Positions 30,291-43,674 of a DNA stretch of 64,000 nucleotides are shown here, in pieces. Position 1 is the first letter of the stretch, and the number at the start of each line of letters is the position of its first letter. The stretch is from Termitomyces sp. T153 (Eukaryota; Basidiomycota; Agaricomycetes; Agaricales; Lyophyllaceae). The position numbers were made by a program, and so were the translations under genes. The DNA lies in contig JACKQL020000149.1 in NCBI GenBank assembly GCA_018296165.2, forward strand, positions 29,980 to 93,979, written 5' to 3'. The notes below the pieces were generated by a model. It searched no databases. It was not told where the DNA came from and worked only from the letters and a program-made list of their open reading frames with translations.

Positions 30291-30939
30291 AACTGAATGT
30301 CCTGGCTGCTTCCCAAGCCAAGCATGTTTATTTTTCCAATTCACAAAGAACTACACCACTTGACGTGGATGAGATTTCTGGTGCATTTGATGAAGAAATG
30401 TCAGATCACAATGAAACATTGCTGTATCCAGTGGCAAACCTGCTAGCAAGACTGAATCCACTGTTGGAACTGGATTATGCTGCACCAGAAGACTTTGAAA
30501 TATTCTTGCCATCAACAATTGCTGGTGATCACTCAGAACTGTCCAGTATTAAAAGGCAATTGCATTTGCTTCAAATCAAAAGGCATATTTAAGCACTCTG
30601 GGAGCTCATTGCTAAAAAACACTTTCATATATTCTCATATTGTCCAGGTTGCTCCAAGCAAAAGTGTCAAAGTAGGAACAGTACTCATGCCTTGAACCAA
30701 GACTTCCATGTTACATATGTGACAAATAGGATTCTTGGAAATTACAAGTTGCAGTTGTACTGTTACATTCAAAAAATCAACCCCAAGCATGGATACTCAA
30801 TACTAGAACTTGCTCATTTTGATGATTTTTCAAGCTTGCAGTCCAACCTAAACCACACCACTAAAACAATGGAGAATTACTTTACTATCCATAGTGATTT
30901 GGGACAATGGGTAAGAACTCAAAGTTAAGCCACATCTTT
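30291..30939. other. Unassigned decayed coding-like DNA and dispersed repeat
   Basis: A plus-strand frame to 30592 continues without clear motifs (TTPLDVDEISGAFDEEMSDHN...). The stretch 30800-30955 is the second copy of the repeat found at 5710-5875. Confidence 0.4.
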
Positions 30940-32090
30940 GGAGATACACATTAGGGAGAACAGAACAAAGGGGGAATGTAACCCAGTCCACTGTTGTTGA
31001 TGCAGTGACAGATTCTGTTGAGTTTTGAAGAACTCAAGAGCCTTATGATCTGTTATCACATGGATCTTGTACCTTAGAAGCTTACCCTCCCACTCAAGGA
31101 GGGCTTCTAGGATAGCCAAAGTTTCTGGTTTATGCATGGCGTAATTTTTCTGTGCATTGGTGAACTTTTTAGACATTAATGCAGCTGACTGACATTTCTG
31201 CCAGCTTGGACCCTGTCCATACATAGCTCTGACACCTGTCTTTGAGGTGCTGCAGATCAGCCAGATAAGATCCTTATGCCAAGGATTAATTGGGTGTCTC
31301 ACTGGTGTTGGTGAATAGGTTGCCAATGAAATGGCAACCCATTCTGCATCATGGCCATTAATGGCCCAGTATATACAGAGACATTGTGCAAGAAATTCCT
31401 GATGTAGTTTACTAACCCTAGAAACCATTGGATGTCATTGTAGGTTCTAGGAGTGCACCACTTCTGGATCCTATTCAACTCATCCATATCAGAGTGTATA
31501 CCCTGCAAATCAATTACATGGCCAAGGCACTCTATGTGCTCAGCATATAGCTCACACTTCTTTCATTTGAGGTAGAGCTTGTTCTTGCATAGTCTTTTAA
31601 AGACTACTCTGAGGTGCTGCTTATATTCCTTAATGGAATCTAAAAAGACAAAGATATCTTCTAAGTACACATGCATCCACTTGCCAATGATGTCCCTAAA
31701 GATGAATATCATCCACCTTTGGAACATGGCTGGCACATTACAGTCACAAATCTGCATGATATTACTGCAATATTTTTCAGTAATGGTCATAAACACAGTC
31801 TTTAGTGCATCCAATGTATGTATCCTCACTTGCTCATATGCATTTGTGAGGTCAATTTTCAACCTTGCCAGCACATGAGCTACATCTTTCCTAATGACCT
31901 CTTGGTCCAGTAAGGGCATTATGTCCTTAATGATATTGTCATTGTATTGGTGCATGTCTAATGCCACCCACAGAGACCCATCCTTTTCATGAATGCACAA
32001 TAGTGGTGTAGCCTGGTCAGCCACACAATGTTCCCACCACTTAGCATGCACATAGCAGTCAATTTTATCCCACAATCGCTGCTAAACTGA
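30940..32090 (-). mobile_element. Degraded gypsy RT-RNase H, minus strand (copy C, pol part)
   Basis: Reading leftward from 32075: VADQATPLLCIHEKDGSLWVALD, then VYLEDIFVF at about 31656 (the YLDD box reads YLED), FLGLVNYIRNFL, and TETIRNase-H-like ITDHKALEFF near 31060. It differs from the chromodomain copies and continues the gag-protease at 37.2-39.3 kb. The two parts are separated by the plus-strand gypsy copy D, which inserted into it or recombined with it. Confidence 0.65.
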
Positions 32091-35000
32091 CTTAGGGCAC
32101 ATCCTTGGAGGCCCTGGCTCTTCAGGATGAAGCCTGGACTTGCCTGCTTCACTTAGACACCCAGGTGCAACTAACACAATCATCTCTCACCCACCATACT
32201 ACCAAACCCTCTACTCTCCATCAAATAACCAATCTTATCTCCAAATCACTCCAGGCATTGCTTGAATGCCTACTTCCTAACTCCACCCCTCCCATAGCCA
32301 TGGAACCAGCCCCAACTGCAGCTGCACCCATTTCTGCAGCTCCAGTGACCTTACAGCCATGGATTCTGTGCCCCACACTACCCAATGCATACAATGGTGC
32401 CTGCTCTGGTGGGGAGTGATTCCTCCAGTCCTGCCTCACCTATATCCACCTTAGCAGAGATGCCTTCAACTCTGATGTGTTGAAAATAGCCTGAGTGCTG
32501 TCATACATGAAGACCAGACATGCCTCTACCTATGCATTATGAGTCTTTTGTCATTCTGAAGGTCTTGGAAGCTTTCCAGACTGGGCCACCTTTGAGAAGG
32601 ACTTTTACATGGAGTTTTACCTGTTATACCCCACCAAGATGGCAGCCTTGACACTATGTGATAGGGAGCAGTATAGACAAGAAAAGCATACACTGGATGA
32701 GTACATTGACTCATTCTGGGCTCTGGTTGAGCAGGCTGCCTACACTGATGGCCTCCAACTATGCCTCACCTTCTAGGACAGCTTGCACCCTGCACTGGTG
32801 GAATCTGGTAAAGGGTTGCTCCAACAATGAAAAGATTGCATTGTGATACAAGGTGGCCTGGAACCAATGGCAACTCATGGAGATTTGGAGAAAGCTCCAC
32901 AGCCCCCATTCCACACTGTGCTCAGCTCTGATCAGCAATTTCTGCCACCCCACTCCTGCCTATCCAATGCTGGCCCTTATCCCAGCCATCCCTACAGCAC
33001 ACCCCCTGCTGCTGGGGATCCCCATGGATGTGAATGCTGCCAGGCAGCTCCACACTGCTCTGCCACTGTGCCAGAGATGCCAAAAGCCTGGGCACTTTGC
33101 ATGGCACTGCCTCCTGGGCCTGGAGGTATGCTACCTTTCCACAGCAGAGCAGGAGGAACTCCTCCTGCAGCTGCTGGCCACAAAGAACACTGCTGGAGCT
33201 CTGTCACTAGATGGGCCTACACCAGAGTTGACTCTGGAGGAGATCAGCATGTGCACCTCACCTCTGGAGCTGGAAAGGGATTTTTAGTTGAGCAACAGAT
33301 GAGGTGTATGCCTCCATTGCTGGGTGCTAACAAGTTCTTGTATCTGTTGATAGAAAATGAAACTGCCTTTTCTGACACCCTTCATTCTGAGACAGAAGAA
33401 CCTCAACACCCCCATCCAGAGGTACAGATACTGACTCTGGAGCCCCTTCCAAGCTCCCCAACACCTCCAAAGATCTATTGGCATGGCCCCACTGGGGCAC
33501 ATCAAATGCCCCAACATTACATGATGGCTTCTGGCCCATCCACAACTTCCTACATCTCAATGTGGAGATTGAAATAATGGACACTCAGCAAATCCATAGA
33601 GTCATGGCTGTTCTGAACAGGAGAGCAATGGGACTGTTCCTAGACTCAGAGTTTGTCAAATGCCATGGCCTGTCCATGCAGCTCCTTCCCAAGCCCATTC
33701 CTATCTACAACATTGATGGAATGCCTAAAGAAGCAGGTGCCATCAACTCTATAGTAGACCTGGTCCTCCACTTATTGAAACCACACAGAGCATGCCATAT
33801 TTGCTATCACCAGCTTGGGTAAGCAGGACATGATCCTTGGTTTCATATGGCTCCATAAGCACAACCCTGAGATCAATTGGACCAAAGGAGAGGTAACCAT
33901 GAGCAGGTGCCTCTGAAAGTGCTCTGCCTGTGCTGTGAAAGACAGAGCAGAGCACCTGTCCAGGTCTCTAATGGCTTCTCCAGTCTTCTTCATCAAGAAG
34001 AAGGATGGCTCACTCCAACTAGTCTAGGACTACTAGGTGCTCAATGCCATGATGGTGAAGAGCTGTTACCCCCTCCCCCTCATCTCTGAGTTCATCAACA
34101 ACCTCTGGGGTGTGTGATACTTCACTGAACTGGACATCTAGTGGAGTTACAACAACATGCACATCTAGGAAGGAGATGAGTGGAAGGCTGCCTTCCAGAC
34201 CAACTGGGAATTGTTTGAGCCACTTGTTATATTCTTCAGACTCACCAATAGCCCTGCCACCTTTCAGACCATAATAAATGACATCTTCTGGGACCTCATA
34301 GCAGAGGGCATAGTGTGTGTATACCTTGACGACATCCTTATCTATACCAAAATGCTGGAGGAATACCATCAGATCACTTGCCTTGTCCTGGAATGCCTCT
34401 GCCAGCACCAGCTCTACCTCAAACTAGAGAAGTGCAAGTTTGAACAGATTCAGATCAAGTACCTTGGCTTGATTGTCTCATACAGAGCTGCAGAGATGGA
34501 TCCAGTAAAGATAGTAGGTGTGGCAGAGTGGCCAGAACCCAAGAACAAGAAGGAAGTGCAGGCATTTCTTGGTTTTACAAATTTCTACCAGAGATTCATC
34601 CAATTCAACCTCACCAGAAAGAATGTTACATGGAGTTGGAGACCTCCAGAGCAGATGGCCTTTGACACTTTCAAGCATTCCATGATCTCTAAACCCATTC
34701 TCCTCTTTCCAGATGACAACTCTCCCTTCTGGGTGGAGGCTAACAGCTCCAACTTTGCCACTGGGGCTGTGCTCCCACAGCAGCAATTTCCAGAGAATGG
34801 GAAGTGGCATTCAGTGGCCTTTTACTCCAAGAGCCTGAATGCAGTGGAGTGGAACTATGAGATCCATAACAAGGAGATGCTGGCCATCATCTGGTTGTTT
34901 GAGGAGTGGAGGCACCTCCTAGAAGGCATGTGGCACAAGTTTAAGATCTAGACAGATCACAAGAACCTCAAATATTTCTAGATGGCCAAGGAGCTCAATC

Positions 35001-37201
35001 ACCAACAGGCCTAGTGGTCCCTTTGCCTTGCTAACTTTGACTTCTCTTTGCACCACAAGCCTGGCTGGAGCATGGGAAAACCAGATGCCCTGTTCTGGAG
35101 AGTAGACCATGGCATGGAGAAAGGGGATAACAGCAACATTGTGCTCCTTTGCTCTAATTTGCTTGCAATCCAAGCCATGGAGGGTCTAGCCATTGAGGGA
35201 GTGGAAGCAGACACTCCCTGGGACATGTGGCAGGGTAATCAGAATGGTCAGCAGGAGGAACTTGTGGCACAAGCTGCTCAGACACTGAAGTTGGGGCATA
35301 CCACTAGTGCTAAGGTGGTCCATGCAGACAAATGGGCCCTCTGAGACAGAAGCCTGACCTTCTGAGACCATATCTATATCCTCAACATTCCAGAACTCTG
35401 CCAGAGGATTGTGGAGCAACACCACAACTCCCACATTGCAGAGCACCCCAGATGGTGGAAGATACTGTAGCTAGTATCATGGAACTACTGGTGGCCCCAG
35501 ATGTCCTGGTATATTGGGTCCTACACTAGTACATGCAATCTCTGCCTTCCAACCAAGCCCCAATGCCAACTTCCCTAGGAACAGTTACACCCACTACTCA
35601 TGCCCATGGAACAATAGAGCATGGCCTCCATGGACTTCATTGTAGAGCTCCCCAATGCCCATGGTTATGATGTAATCATGGTGGTGGTAGACTTGTATGG
35701 TAAGCAAGCACACTTCATTCTGACCCACACTACCTGCTTCACCATAAGTGCTGCAAACCTGTACTGGAGGAACATCTGGAAGTTCCATGGCCTCTCTAGC
35801 ACCTATGTCTCTGATCAGGGACCACAATTTGTGGTGGAGCTCACCAGGGAGCTCTACCAACTGCTCAGAGTGAAGCTTCACACCACTACTGCCTACTACC
35901 CACAGTCCAACAGCTAGATGGAATGCATAAACCAGGAGTTAGAGCAGTATCTCTGCCTCTTCTGCAATGAGCACCAGGATGACTAGGACAAACTCCTCCC
36001 CAACACCAAATTCCAATACAACAACCATGTTCATGCATCCACCCAGTTCTCCCCATTCTTCCTTGACATGGGTGGGATAGCATCTGCACATGGGTTTTGA
36101 AACCTGGGCTCAACCCTCAGAGAATGAGGCAGTAAACAAATTAGTGGACTGGATGAAGTGGTCACAGGAGGAGGCCTAGGCAGCACTGGCAAAGGCAAAG
36201 AATGATATAGCATGATATTATGACTGTGGAAGGACCCTGGAGCACACAAATATCAGCCTGGAAATTGGGTCTACCAGGATGCCTCTGATATTATAACTAC
36301 CTAGCCCCTTGAAAAAGCTGTCACACTGTCAGTTGGGACCTTTCACAGTGGAACAACAGATAGGACTCTTGATCTATTGACTCTGGCTCCCCACAGGGAT
36401 GTGCCAGCTTCACCCAGTCTTCAATGTGGTCAAACTAACTCTGGCCCCTAAGGATCCTATTCCAGAGTGCTGTCCACCACCTCTACTGCCCCCCATGGTA
36501 GTCAACAACAGCAAGGAATACAAGATGGAGGAAATCCTGAATAGCCATTGATTCTGGAGATAACTACAGTATAAGATGAAGTGGAAAGGCTATGGGATTG
36601 AGGATATCTCCTGGGAGCTGTGGGAGAACATACATGCCCCTAGAGTCATTAAGGAGTTCCACCAGAGACATCCAGATGCCTCACACACCATATGAGGAAT
36701 CTACCCTATCTCACCAGTGGACTGAGCAATCAGGGACTTCTTTTACCCTGCACAGCAAGATGCCACACACTAGAGGAGTGATGATGTCAGGGGACTTCCA
36801 TTTCCAACCTCTGCAACTTGTTCCAGCACCTCTGCAGCTTGTTCAACATCTCTGGAGCTCTTTCTAGAACCCCAAAGATCTCCAGGGAACTGTAGAGTTC
36901 TCTGTGCTACCTCAGCAATCATTGCCCTAGGGTTAGGAGTAGCTCTGGTCATCTGTATGGTAGTTCCAGTTCCCATGCCTCCACTGCCTGCTGATGCACT
37001 GCACCAAGCAGCAGGAATCCTTAGACTTGTTCTCTTTGGATTCCCCTCTACTAGGTGATTAGTTACTAATTGTATCATTGTCTACTCTGCTAATATACTT
37101 TGGATTCCCCTCTGCTAGCTGTGTGACTCCAACTCTATACTTCAGATCCTCCTCTGCTAGCTGCATGACTCTGATCTGCCACTCCAGAAGTTGCCCTTAC
37201 A
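32091..37201 (+). mobile_element. Degraded chromodomain gypsy element, nearly full length (copy D)
   Basis: Order: gag (32105-33290, knuckle CQRCQKPGHFAWHC at 33069-33110), protease (33560-33850, active site eroded to NRRA), RT (33970-34620, YLDD intact at 34322-34333), RNase H (about 34730-35000), integrase (35600-36060, with SDQGPQF and PQSNS-stop where GQTE is expected), chromodomain (about 36520-36690, YKMEEILNS...WKGYGIEDISWE) and a 3' LTR. Many TAG stops sit where Arg, Gln or Trp codons are conserved. The 5' LTR and leader are missing; the sequence starts mid-gag at about 32091. Confidence 0.8.
36785..37201 (+). repeat. 3' LTR of gypsy copy D (417 bp)
   Basis: Begins TGTCAGGGGACTTCC and ends AGTTGCCCTTACA. 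It is closely similar to the LTR at 59626-59975 (shared gggacttccatttccaacctctg, ctgatgcactgcaccaagcag, ttcccctctactaggtgattag). The extra length comes from a longer middle and 3' part here. A purine-rich tract (ctagaggagtgatga) precedes it. Confidence 0.8.
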
Positions 37202-37205
37202 TTTG

Positions 37206-39340
37206 GTCTCATCAATGAGATTTATCTTATGATTCACTTCCCACCAAGGAGGAAGCACCTCCTTTGTTCCATTGACAATGTCCTGGAACTCTTCATACCA
37301 CTGCTATTGGTGGGCTGCTTGGGTCCACCAATGAGTCATGGCCATTCATTGTGCTGCTTTTCTACAGTATGGAAGTGTTGTGCACACCCATCAGCATCCT
37401 CCAACTCCAACTTCTGAGCTGGGGTTGCTAATCCATCAATGACCACCCAGTCATTTTCAAAGTCTAGAAGGACCTTATGGGCCCTCATGAATGATGTTCC
37501 TACAATCATGTCATAGCAATCAAAATTTGCAATGTCTAAATAGACATTGTGAAACTCACCAGGGACCTTCATAGTCACCCTGGCTTCATGTTTTACAATG
37601 GAATGACTTCCAATCATTCCCAGCTGCAGGGTGATGGGGGTGGCCAATGATGCCACCCATATCTCAGCCACATGAGCAAACAATGGCATGATGCCAGAAG
37701 TAGTACTCTCTGAGTCCCACAGCATCCATGCTTGGTGGCCATTCATCTCCACCTAAGTGATGAGACATTCTTTGTCTTGTGCTGGCAGCACTGGATGGTC
37801 CATGGCATCTTTAAATGCTACAAGCCACACTTTTGCATACAAACCTCATTACTAGGCTCTCTCCCTCTATGTTCACCAGTAGGGACCTCTGTGAGGGCAA
37901 GCAGTCCCTCACTGTCACTACCACAAGTAAAGTACTTGTTGTTGTACATTTCCAAGTCAATGTACTCTTCCCCATGCTTCTGAGTCCTGTCAGACTCAAA
38001 TGCATTATCAACATTGGCCTCAGCAGGCTCTTTGTCCTGCTTGTTGTCAGCCTCTCCCACATCTGTAGGAGCAGCCATATGAGCTGTGCACACAAATACT
38101 TGGGGAGCTTGCTTAGTTGGCTCCCTACATCTGCACACAAAATGCCCAGACTTTCCACACTTATAACAGTTAGGAGACTGCCTGGCATCCTTGCCTAGTT
38201 GGCCTGATGCTATGGCCACTACATTCTTGGCTGCAGCAAGATGCTTCCTTGCTGCCCTCACTGCAGCCACAGGTTGGGAAGGCCCCTAGCCCACACTGCC
38301 TTTCAGCTGCATAGGTCTCAAGGCCACATGCATAGTGGGCCTCTTAGCTGACCCAGATGGCTGCAACTGACTATGTTGTCCCATCACCTCTGTCCTCTTA
38401 GTCAGTTAATCACACAGCATTTCACCAGGCTTTTGCAATGCTTGCAACAGAGTCAATGCTTTATCAATAGGGTATGATTGTTGCACATAAGCTCCAGCAA
38501 GATATGGCAACAGTATTGCAGACAATGCCTGCAATGCCCATAGCTTCTTTTGCTGGAGGTAATCCATTACCTCTTGTGCTAAGAAGAGCATCTAAATATC
38601 CATGTACCTCACTGGATCTGTTGGGATCACATTATCTCCCAATGACCTCTGAATTGCAATATGTTTAGCTACTCTAGCGGCCAAATGTTGCTAAGTTGAG
38701 GTTTTGGAAACCTCAAGATGGTTTTGCCAGAACACCATCACCCTTCTATGAAGGATGTTGTCTGGATGACCCTCACCATCCATATCAGAGGTGTCTCCAA
38801 CATCCTCTAGTATCATCTTGATGAATGCTGCTGGGGCTGCCAATCACATGCCCAGCACAGAACCAGCTCTCAATTGTATAGGGCCATGGGCCCTGTAAGA
38901 GAAGTCCTTTTCACTCCTCATTGGTTAACTCACCATTGAAGAGTCAAGCTGACCTCCCATGGCACCTGGGAAGGATTGAAGTCCTTCCTGCCTCAGTGCT
39001 GTAGGTGCATACACAGGGGTTTTTCCATTTTCTGCAGCCACCATGGCACTTCCTGGCTCTACTGTTGGATATAGTTGGGTAGAGGGCTCTTGAGAGCCCT
39101 CCACTATGACACCCTCCCGACCACCTGCAGGTGGTCATACTGGAGTAACTGCTGGCAGCCCTCCTGGCATCACAGCACTCTCCCTGCCCTCATCATGGTG
39201 TGACATGGCAAATTCCAATGTCCTCTGTGGAGCACTCTTCAATGCTCCATCAAACTGTGTCTTGGACCTAGGCTCAAGCACCTGACCTTCCATGGTCACC
39301 ATAGTGCCCATTGTGGAAGGTGCATGTCAAAAATTTTAAC
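37206..39340 (-). mobile_element. Degraded gypsy gag-protease, minus strand (copy C, 5' part)
   Basis: Reading leftward: helical gag fragments near 38590-38406, knuckle CYKCGKSGHFVCRC at 38168-38127, acidic linker, then a protease with WDSESTTSG (from DSGST) near 37719-37693 and IVGTSFMRAHKVLLDF. This protease/gag type differs from the chromodomain copies and fits the RT piece at 30.9-32.1 kb. The gag N-terminus (38600-39340) is readable only in short frames. Confidence 0.65.
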
Positions 39341-39432
39341 ATGCTGATTGTAACTAGTGGCAGTGAACTTCTTTTACAGAAATTTGGGTTCCTGCTTTGC
39401 AAACAAGTTAATGCTTGTTTGACTTAAAAAAA

Positions 39433-39645
39433 TGTAATGTTTCTGTTGTGGTTTGTGCAGCTTATGGTTCACACTCCATAAGTGAAAACCAGCCTTTAGG
39501 TCTGTCTATGAAGTATGAAGTAAGGTGCTGCCTTACATAAGTAAAAGTATAGTAGTTTTAGGGATAGCACCAGGTGATGCTATCTATATAGTTAAATAAT
39601 TAATATAACTAATGCACAGTAAGATAGTATGGCTGCTCCATTACA
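39433..39645 (-). repeat. Short LTR (~213 bp), minus orientation
   Basis: Begins TGTAATGTTTCTG and ends CTCCATTACA. It is the same family as the LTRs at 8280, 40125 and 50117. It lies 480 bp from the 40125 copy but in inverted orientation, so the pair cannot be the two LTRs of one normal element. Confidence 0.75.
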
Positions 39646-40124
39646 TCTGTGGCACCCATGAATCCCCAACCAGAGGCAACTCCCTCAGTTGTCCCCAACC
39701 CTTGGATATGGCTATAGCAACTAATGTTGCTACTCCAGCTGCTCCAGAGGCTGGATCAAGTAGTTCCATTGATATGGCTAACACTGTATCAAAATGCTGG
39801 GCAGACATTGTGAGCAAAAGGAAGCAGTGGCCTCAAAAATGGATGAACAAGCTGGGTGAGCTCACTAGTAATATTGGATTAACATATGCAGGCTCACTGA
39901 GTGCCCTTTGAGCACCTAACACAGTAGGACAGCATGCTAAGATGGTACCATATCCAGCTTATTGAGTAGGATCAATTGATCCTACCACTGGTACAACATA
40001 GGGGTTTGTACTCAAACTCTGGTGAGAATCTTAGGTGGGATACTGTATTCCACCCCCTTTTTTCTTGTTGGCTATGTTACTTTGATTTTTGTGTGAGTCT
40101 GTTGATGGACTCAAAAGGGGGGTA
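39646..40124 (+). mobile_element. 3' internal part of the short-LTR element
   Basis: Encodes NPQPEATPS...-like and AIATNVATPAAPEAGSSSSIDMAN...VSKRKQ (39612-39911), matching the gag-like frame at 50650-51236. It ends in a polypurine tract (CTCAAAAGGGGGGTA) against the LTR at 40125. No pol is visible, so this family may be non-autonomous, or only its ends are present here. Confidence 0.6.
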
Positions 40125-40348
40125 TGTAATGGAGCACCCATTACCTCCTTAGTATCCTAGTAGTAATATGTATTTATATATTATATTATATTATAAGGTA
40201 GCATTACATGACGCTACCCATAAATACCTATATTGTAATTACATAAGGCAGCACCTTACTTCATACTTTGTAGATTAGAACCAATCAACTGATTTTGACT
40301 TACAAGGTGTGAACTGTAAGCTGTGCATCCTGTAACAGAAACATTACA
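40125..40348 (+). repeat. Short LTR (224 bp), plus orientation
   Basis: Begins TGTAATGGAGCACCCATTACC and ends CAGAAACATTACA, with the polypurine tract directly before it, so it is the 3' LTR of the plus-strand fragment at 39646-40124. It contains an AT-rich core (ttatatattatattatat). Confidence 0.8.
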
Positions 40349-40991
40349 GACAGAGCACAGTGAGTTCAGCAGTGTGGGAAGTAAGGGAGGCTGAGTAAGT
40401 TGAACCTGTGTCTCCAGGGACAGCAAATGATTCCAGGCTTTGTCCTGGGGCTTAAAGCATCAGAGGGATGTGCTGTATGGGTTGGTTGGGTCATAGGAGG
40501 ATCACAGAGGGTACTAAGACACTGGTAGGGGAGGGACCCTTTGAAGGACCAAGTAGAAACTCAGGCAATCAAAAAGGGGGCTCCCAGACCAAATCTAGAG
40601 ACTTGTTCTGCTGTATGGGTGACCTCTGGAGGCTGTGGCTCAATCACACAACTGACAAAGGGAGATCCAAAGTCTATTCAGCATGGTACAGTGTCTACAA
40701 GTATAACTACACACCTGGCAAAAGGAGATCCAAAGAGAGCAAGTCTGAGGAACTCCCTAGGCCAAATGCTATACTCTAGGCCTTTGGACTTGTGGGACAC
40801 AACTGTACAGTAGGACAGAAAAGTCATGTGCCTCTGTCACCAAGGCAGGGCACATGGTCCAATACAAATATGACAAAGGACTACCTTTTGGTCAGAAGTA
40901 CCTGTGACCCAAGAATGGGAGGTCCACAATGAGCAGTTGTCTCTGAATGAATGAAACAATCCAGGGATCTGGCCACAGTGGTCCTCTGATA
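40349..40991 (-). mobile_element. Gypsy LTR and gag leader, minus strand (copy E)
   Basis: 40612-40991 is a chromodomain-family LTR in minus orientation. Its plus-strand reading ggaggctgtggctcaatcacacaac is the complement of the family's 3' end. It is followed leftward by the shared leader (agagacttgttctgc) and the start of gag down to 40349, where the short LTR cuts it off. Only about 260 bp of internal sequence remains. Confidence 0.65.
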
Positions 40992-43674
40992 GCAAGGATG
41001 GTAATGACACACCAAAAAACTCATGATACAGATAGCTGCAAAAAAGCTGGACCTAGAACAGGCATGAGGAAAAAAATTATCAGAACAATTGCAAGAATTC
41101 CAGCCATTGGTTGAACTAGTAAACTTGAGATCACTTGATGGGCTGATGGCAGGAGGGCATGAACAAATCATCCTATTAGAAAGTAAGGGCAAATACACTA
41201 AAGATCCAGTATTTGCAGCTATAGTAGAAAAGCTGCACAAGTTTAAAAACTTTGAATACACCAAAGACAACCCAATATACCTCAATACAGATGGAAAGAG
41301 GGTATTGTGCATACCTTCAGTTAGTGTGATGAGTTGGAATATTTGTGCAGTTGTGATATCAGAAGCACACTCCATGCTAGCACATCTGGGTGCATGTAAG
41401 ACACTGACATACCTACAAGACCATGTCTGGTAGAAACTAATGAGTAGCAATGTTCATTCATTTTGTGGCTCATGTATAATCTGCACTCAGAGTAAACCAA
41501 TGAAGCACAAGCCTTATGGAAAGCTAAACCCTCTTCCAGTCCTAACTCAGCCCTAGGAAATGATAGGAATAGATTTTGTTGGTCCACTGCTTAAATCAAA
41601 GGATAGAAATGCCATGTACAATAATCTGACAGTAATAATTGATAGTTTAACAGGAATGGTCCATCTAATTCCAAGTCAAACTAAGTACAAAGCTTGTGAG
41701 ATAGCTGAACTTGTCTTCACCAAAATATACAAGTTACATGAGCTACCAAAAGCTATTGTCAGTGAGTGGGATTCATACTTTACCAGTATTTTTTGGTCTC
41801 ACCTCCACAAATTGATCAGCACTCAATTTAAAATGTTGAGTTTGTATCATCCTGAGAGTGATGGAGCCACCAAACATGCCAATCAAACAATTACCCAAAT
41901 GATTTGTCAATGCATCAGTCCTAACTAGAAGGACTGGGTTTCTAAGCTACCAGCTATTGAGTTTGCTATCAACACAGCAAGATCAGTTACAACTGGATAC
42001 TCACCATTCTTCCTCAATTACAGTCAAATGCCCCAATCCCTGGTATGGGACTCTGCTACAAAAAATGAGTACCCAGGCATGTGAGCATTTCTCATTGACT
42101 GTAATTGACAATTATAGCCACACATGACTGCATACTGGCTGCCCAAGTAAAGCAAACATGCAATGCTAATCAAAAACATGCACTAGTGCCCTTCAAAGAA
42201 GAGGAATTTGCATACATGTCAACAGAAAATATGACTTTTCCAAAAGGTCTCACATGTAAGTTGATACCTAAATATGTTGGTCCATATGACATTCTGAAGA
42301 ATTTTGTCAATGAATCATGTAGGGTGCAACTTCCCTTACATATGCTACAAAGAGATATACACAATGTATTTCATTTGTCACTCTAGGAGTACATACTCCT
42401 AATGGCAACAGGCAGTTCCCTGGACATCTATACTCACAAATCATATCCAAAACTGAGCCAGAACATGATGCTGAGTGGGCTGCAGATAAGACAAGACAAA
42501 TGCCATATTTGAAGTTCTATGGTGCACAGGTGATAGGACCTGGCTACCTTACAATCAGGTCAGAGAACTTGATTTGTTATCTCCTTATTATGATGCTCAG
42601 GGTCTCAATGAAATATCAGAACTGGATGATGGAACCAGTAGCCCCCCAGTTGACAACCCCCAAGTGCATCTGGTGTCCATGAATCTTGAAAATATAAATA
42701 CTGGACTGAGACTGCAAATGAACAATCACCCCAAAGCCTACCCCAGTGACTTCACCAAGTTCACAACTCCACCACAATCATTACTGCCCACTATCCTACT
42801 ATCACACCACTCTCTATCAATTATGTTGTCTTATCACCCCAAAAACTACTACAATCCTCACCCTTCTCTGGCAACACCAATGGATTTGTCCAGCTTACCT
42901 CCAACATTGTTATCCATCCTAGTCAACTCTTGAAGTTCATTGAGCACTACAACAACATTTGCTGCTGTAACATCACAGTTGATAGCATCAAACCCTGTGG
43001 TTTCACCAAATTTGCCACAGCTTATAATAACACTAAAAGCAACAACCCCTATGATTTTATCACCTGTGACTCTGAGACTGGCTCATACAAATATGATAGT
43101 TTACCTATCCTCCCTTCCATTGTAACTTTCCCTAACTGCAACCCTCATTACTCCAAGTTCTGCACCTTTGGAATCATTACTGCTAATGGTGATGTCAACC
43201 ATGATGCCTGGGCCAGCATGAAGAATGCTTAGTTGCACCCCCACTGCTAGGCAGTCAGAAACCAGGGTAGATCAGAGTCTCATCACAAAGGAAAGGAGTC
43301 TCAGAAGTGTTGCCTGGAGAATGCCAAACCTGATGGCTTCTTTCTTCCCTCCACCTCCACCAACAATGTTTGTAACAGCAAAAAACATTCCACCAAGAAC
43401 AAATCCCTTGTCTAATTTGATGCTGAGCTGCCTATCAACAAATATCTTTCCCAAACCACTCTTCCTGCATAAGCCTGTTCACTCTGCTTTCCATCCACAT
43501 CCTGTGGGCACCACCCAAGATTGCACTTCTGCAACCACCATTTTCTACTTTGTTGCCAATTACGATGATTCTTCATAGCATCACACTCTTTACTTGATAT
43601 TACATTCATTCTGACTCAGTACTACTCTTGTCACTTTATCATCCAAGGTATCCTTTTTGATACCTGGGGGGCAT
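40992..43674 (+). mobile_element. Degraded gypsy integrase and C-terminal region (copy F)
   Basis: A different gypsy lineage. It reads integrase zinc finger EAHSMLAHLGACKT...FCGSCIICTQSK (41365-41490), core IDFVGPLLKSKDRN (41566), VSEWDSYFTSIFW (41758, first residue of SDRDS eroded) and HPESDGATKHANQTI (41850). Then come a GPY/F-like VGPYDIL (42274) and a chromo-like tail, WAADK...PYYDAQGLNEISEL (42476-42630). The frame is broken by several stops. 42700-43600 is long, Ser/Thr/Pro-rich and of unclear function. RT is missing on the left. Confidence 0.7.
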
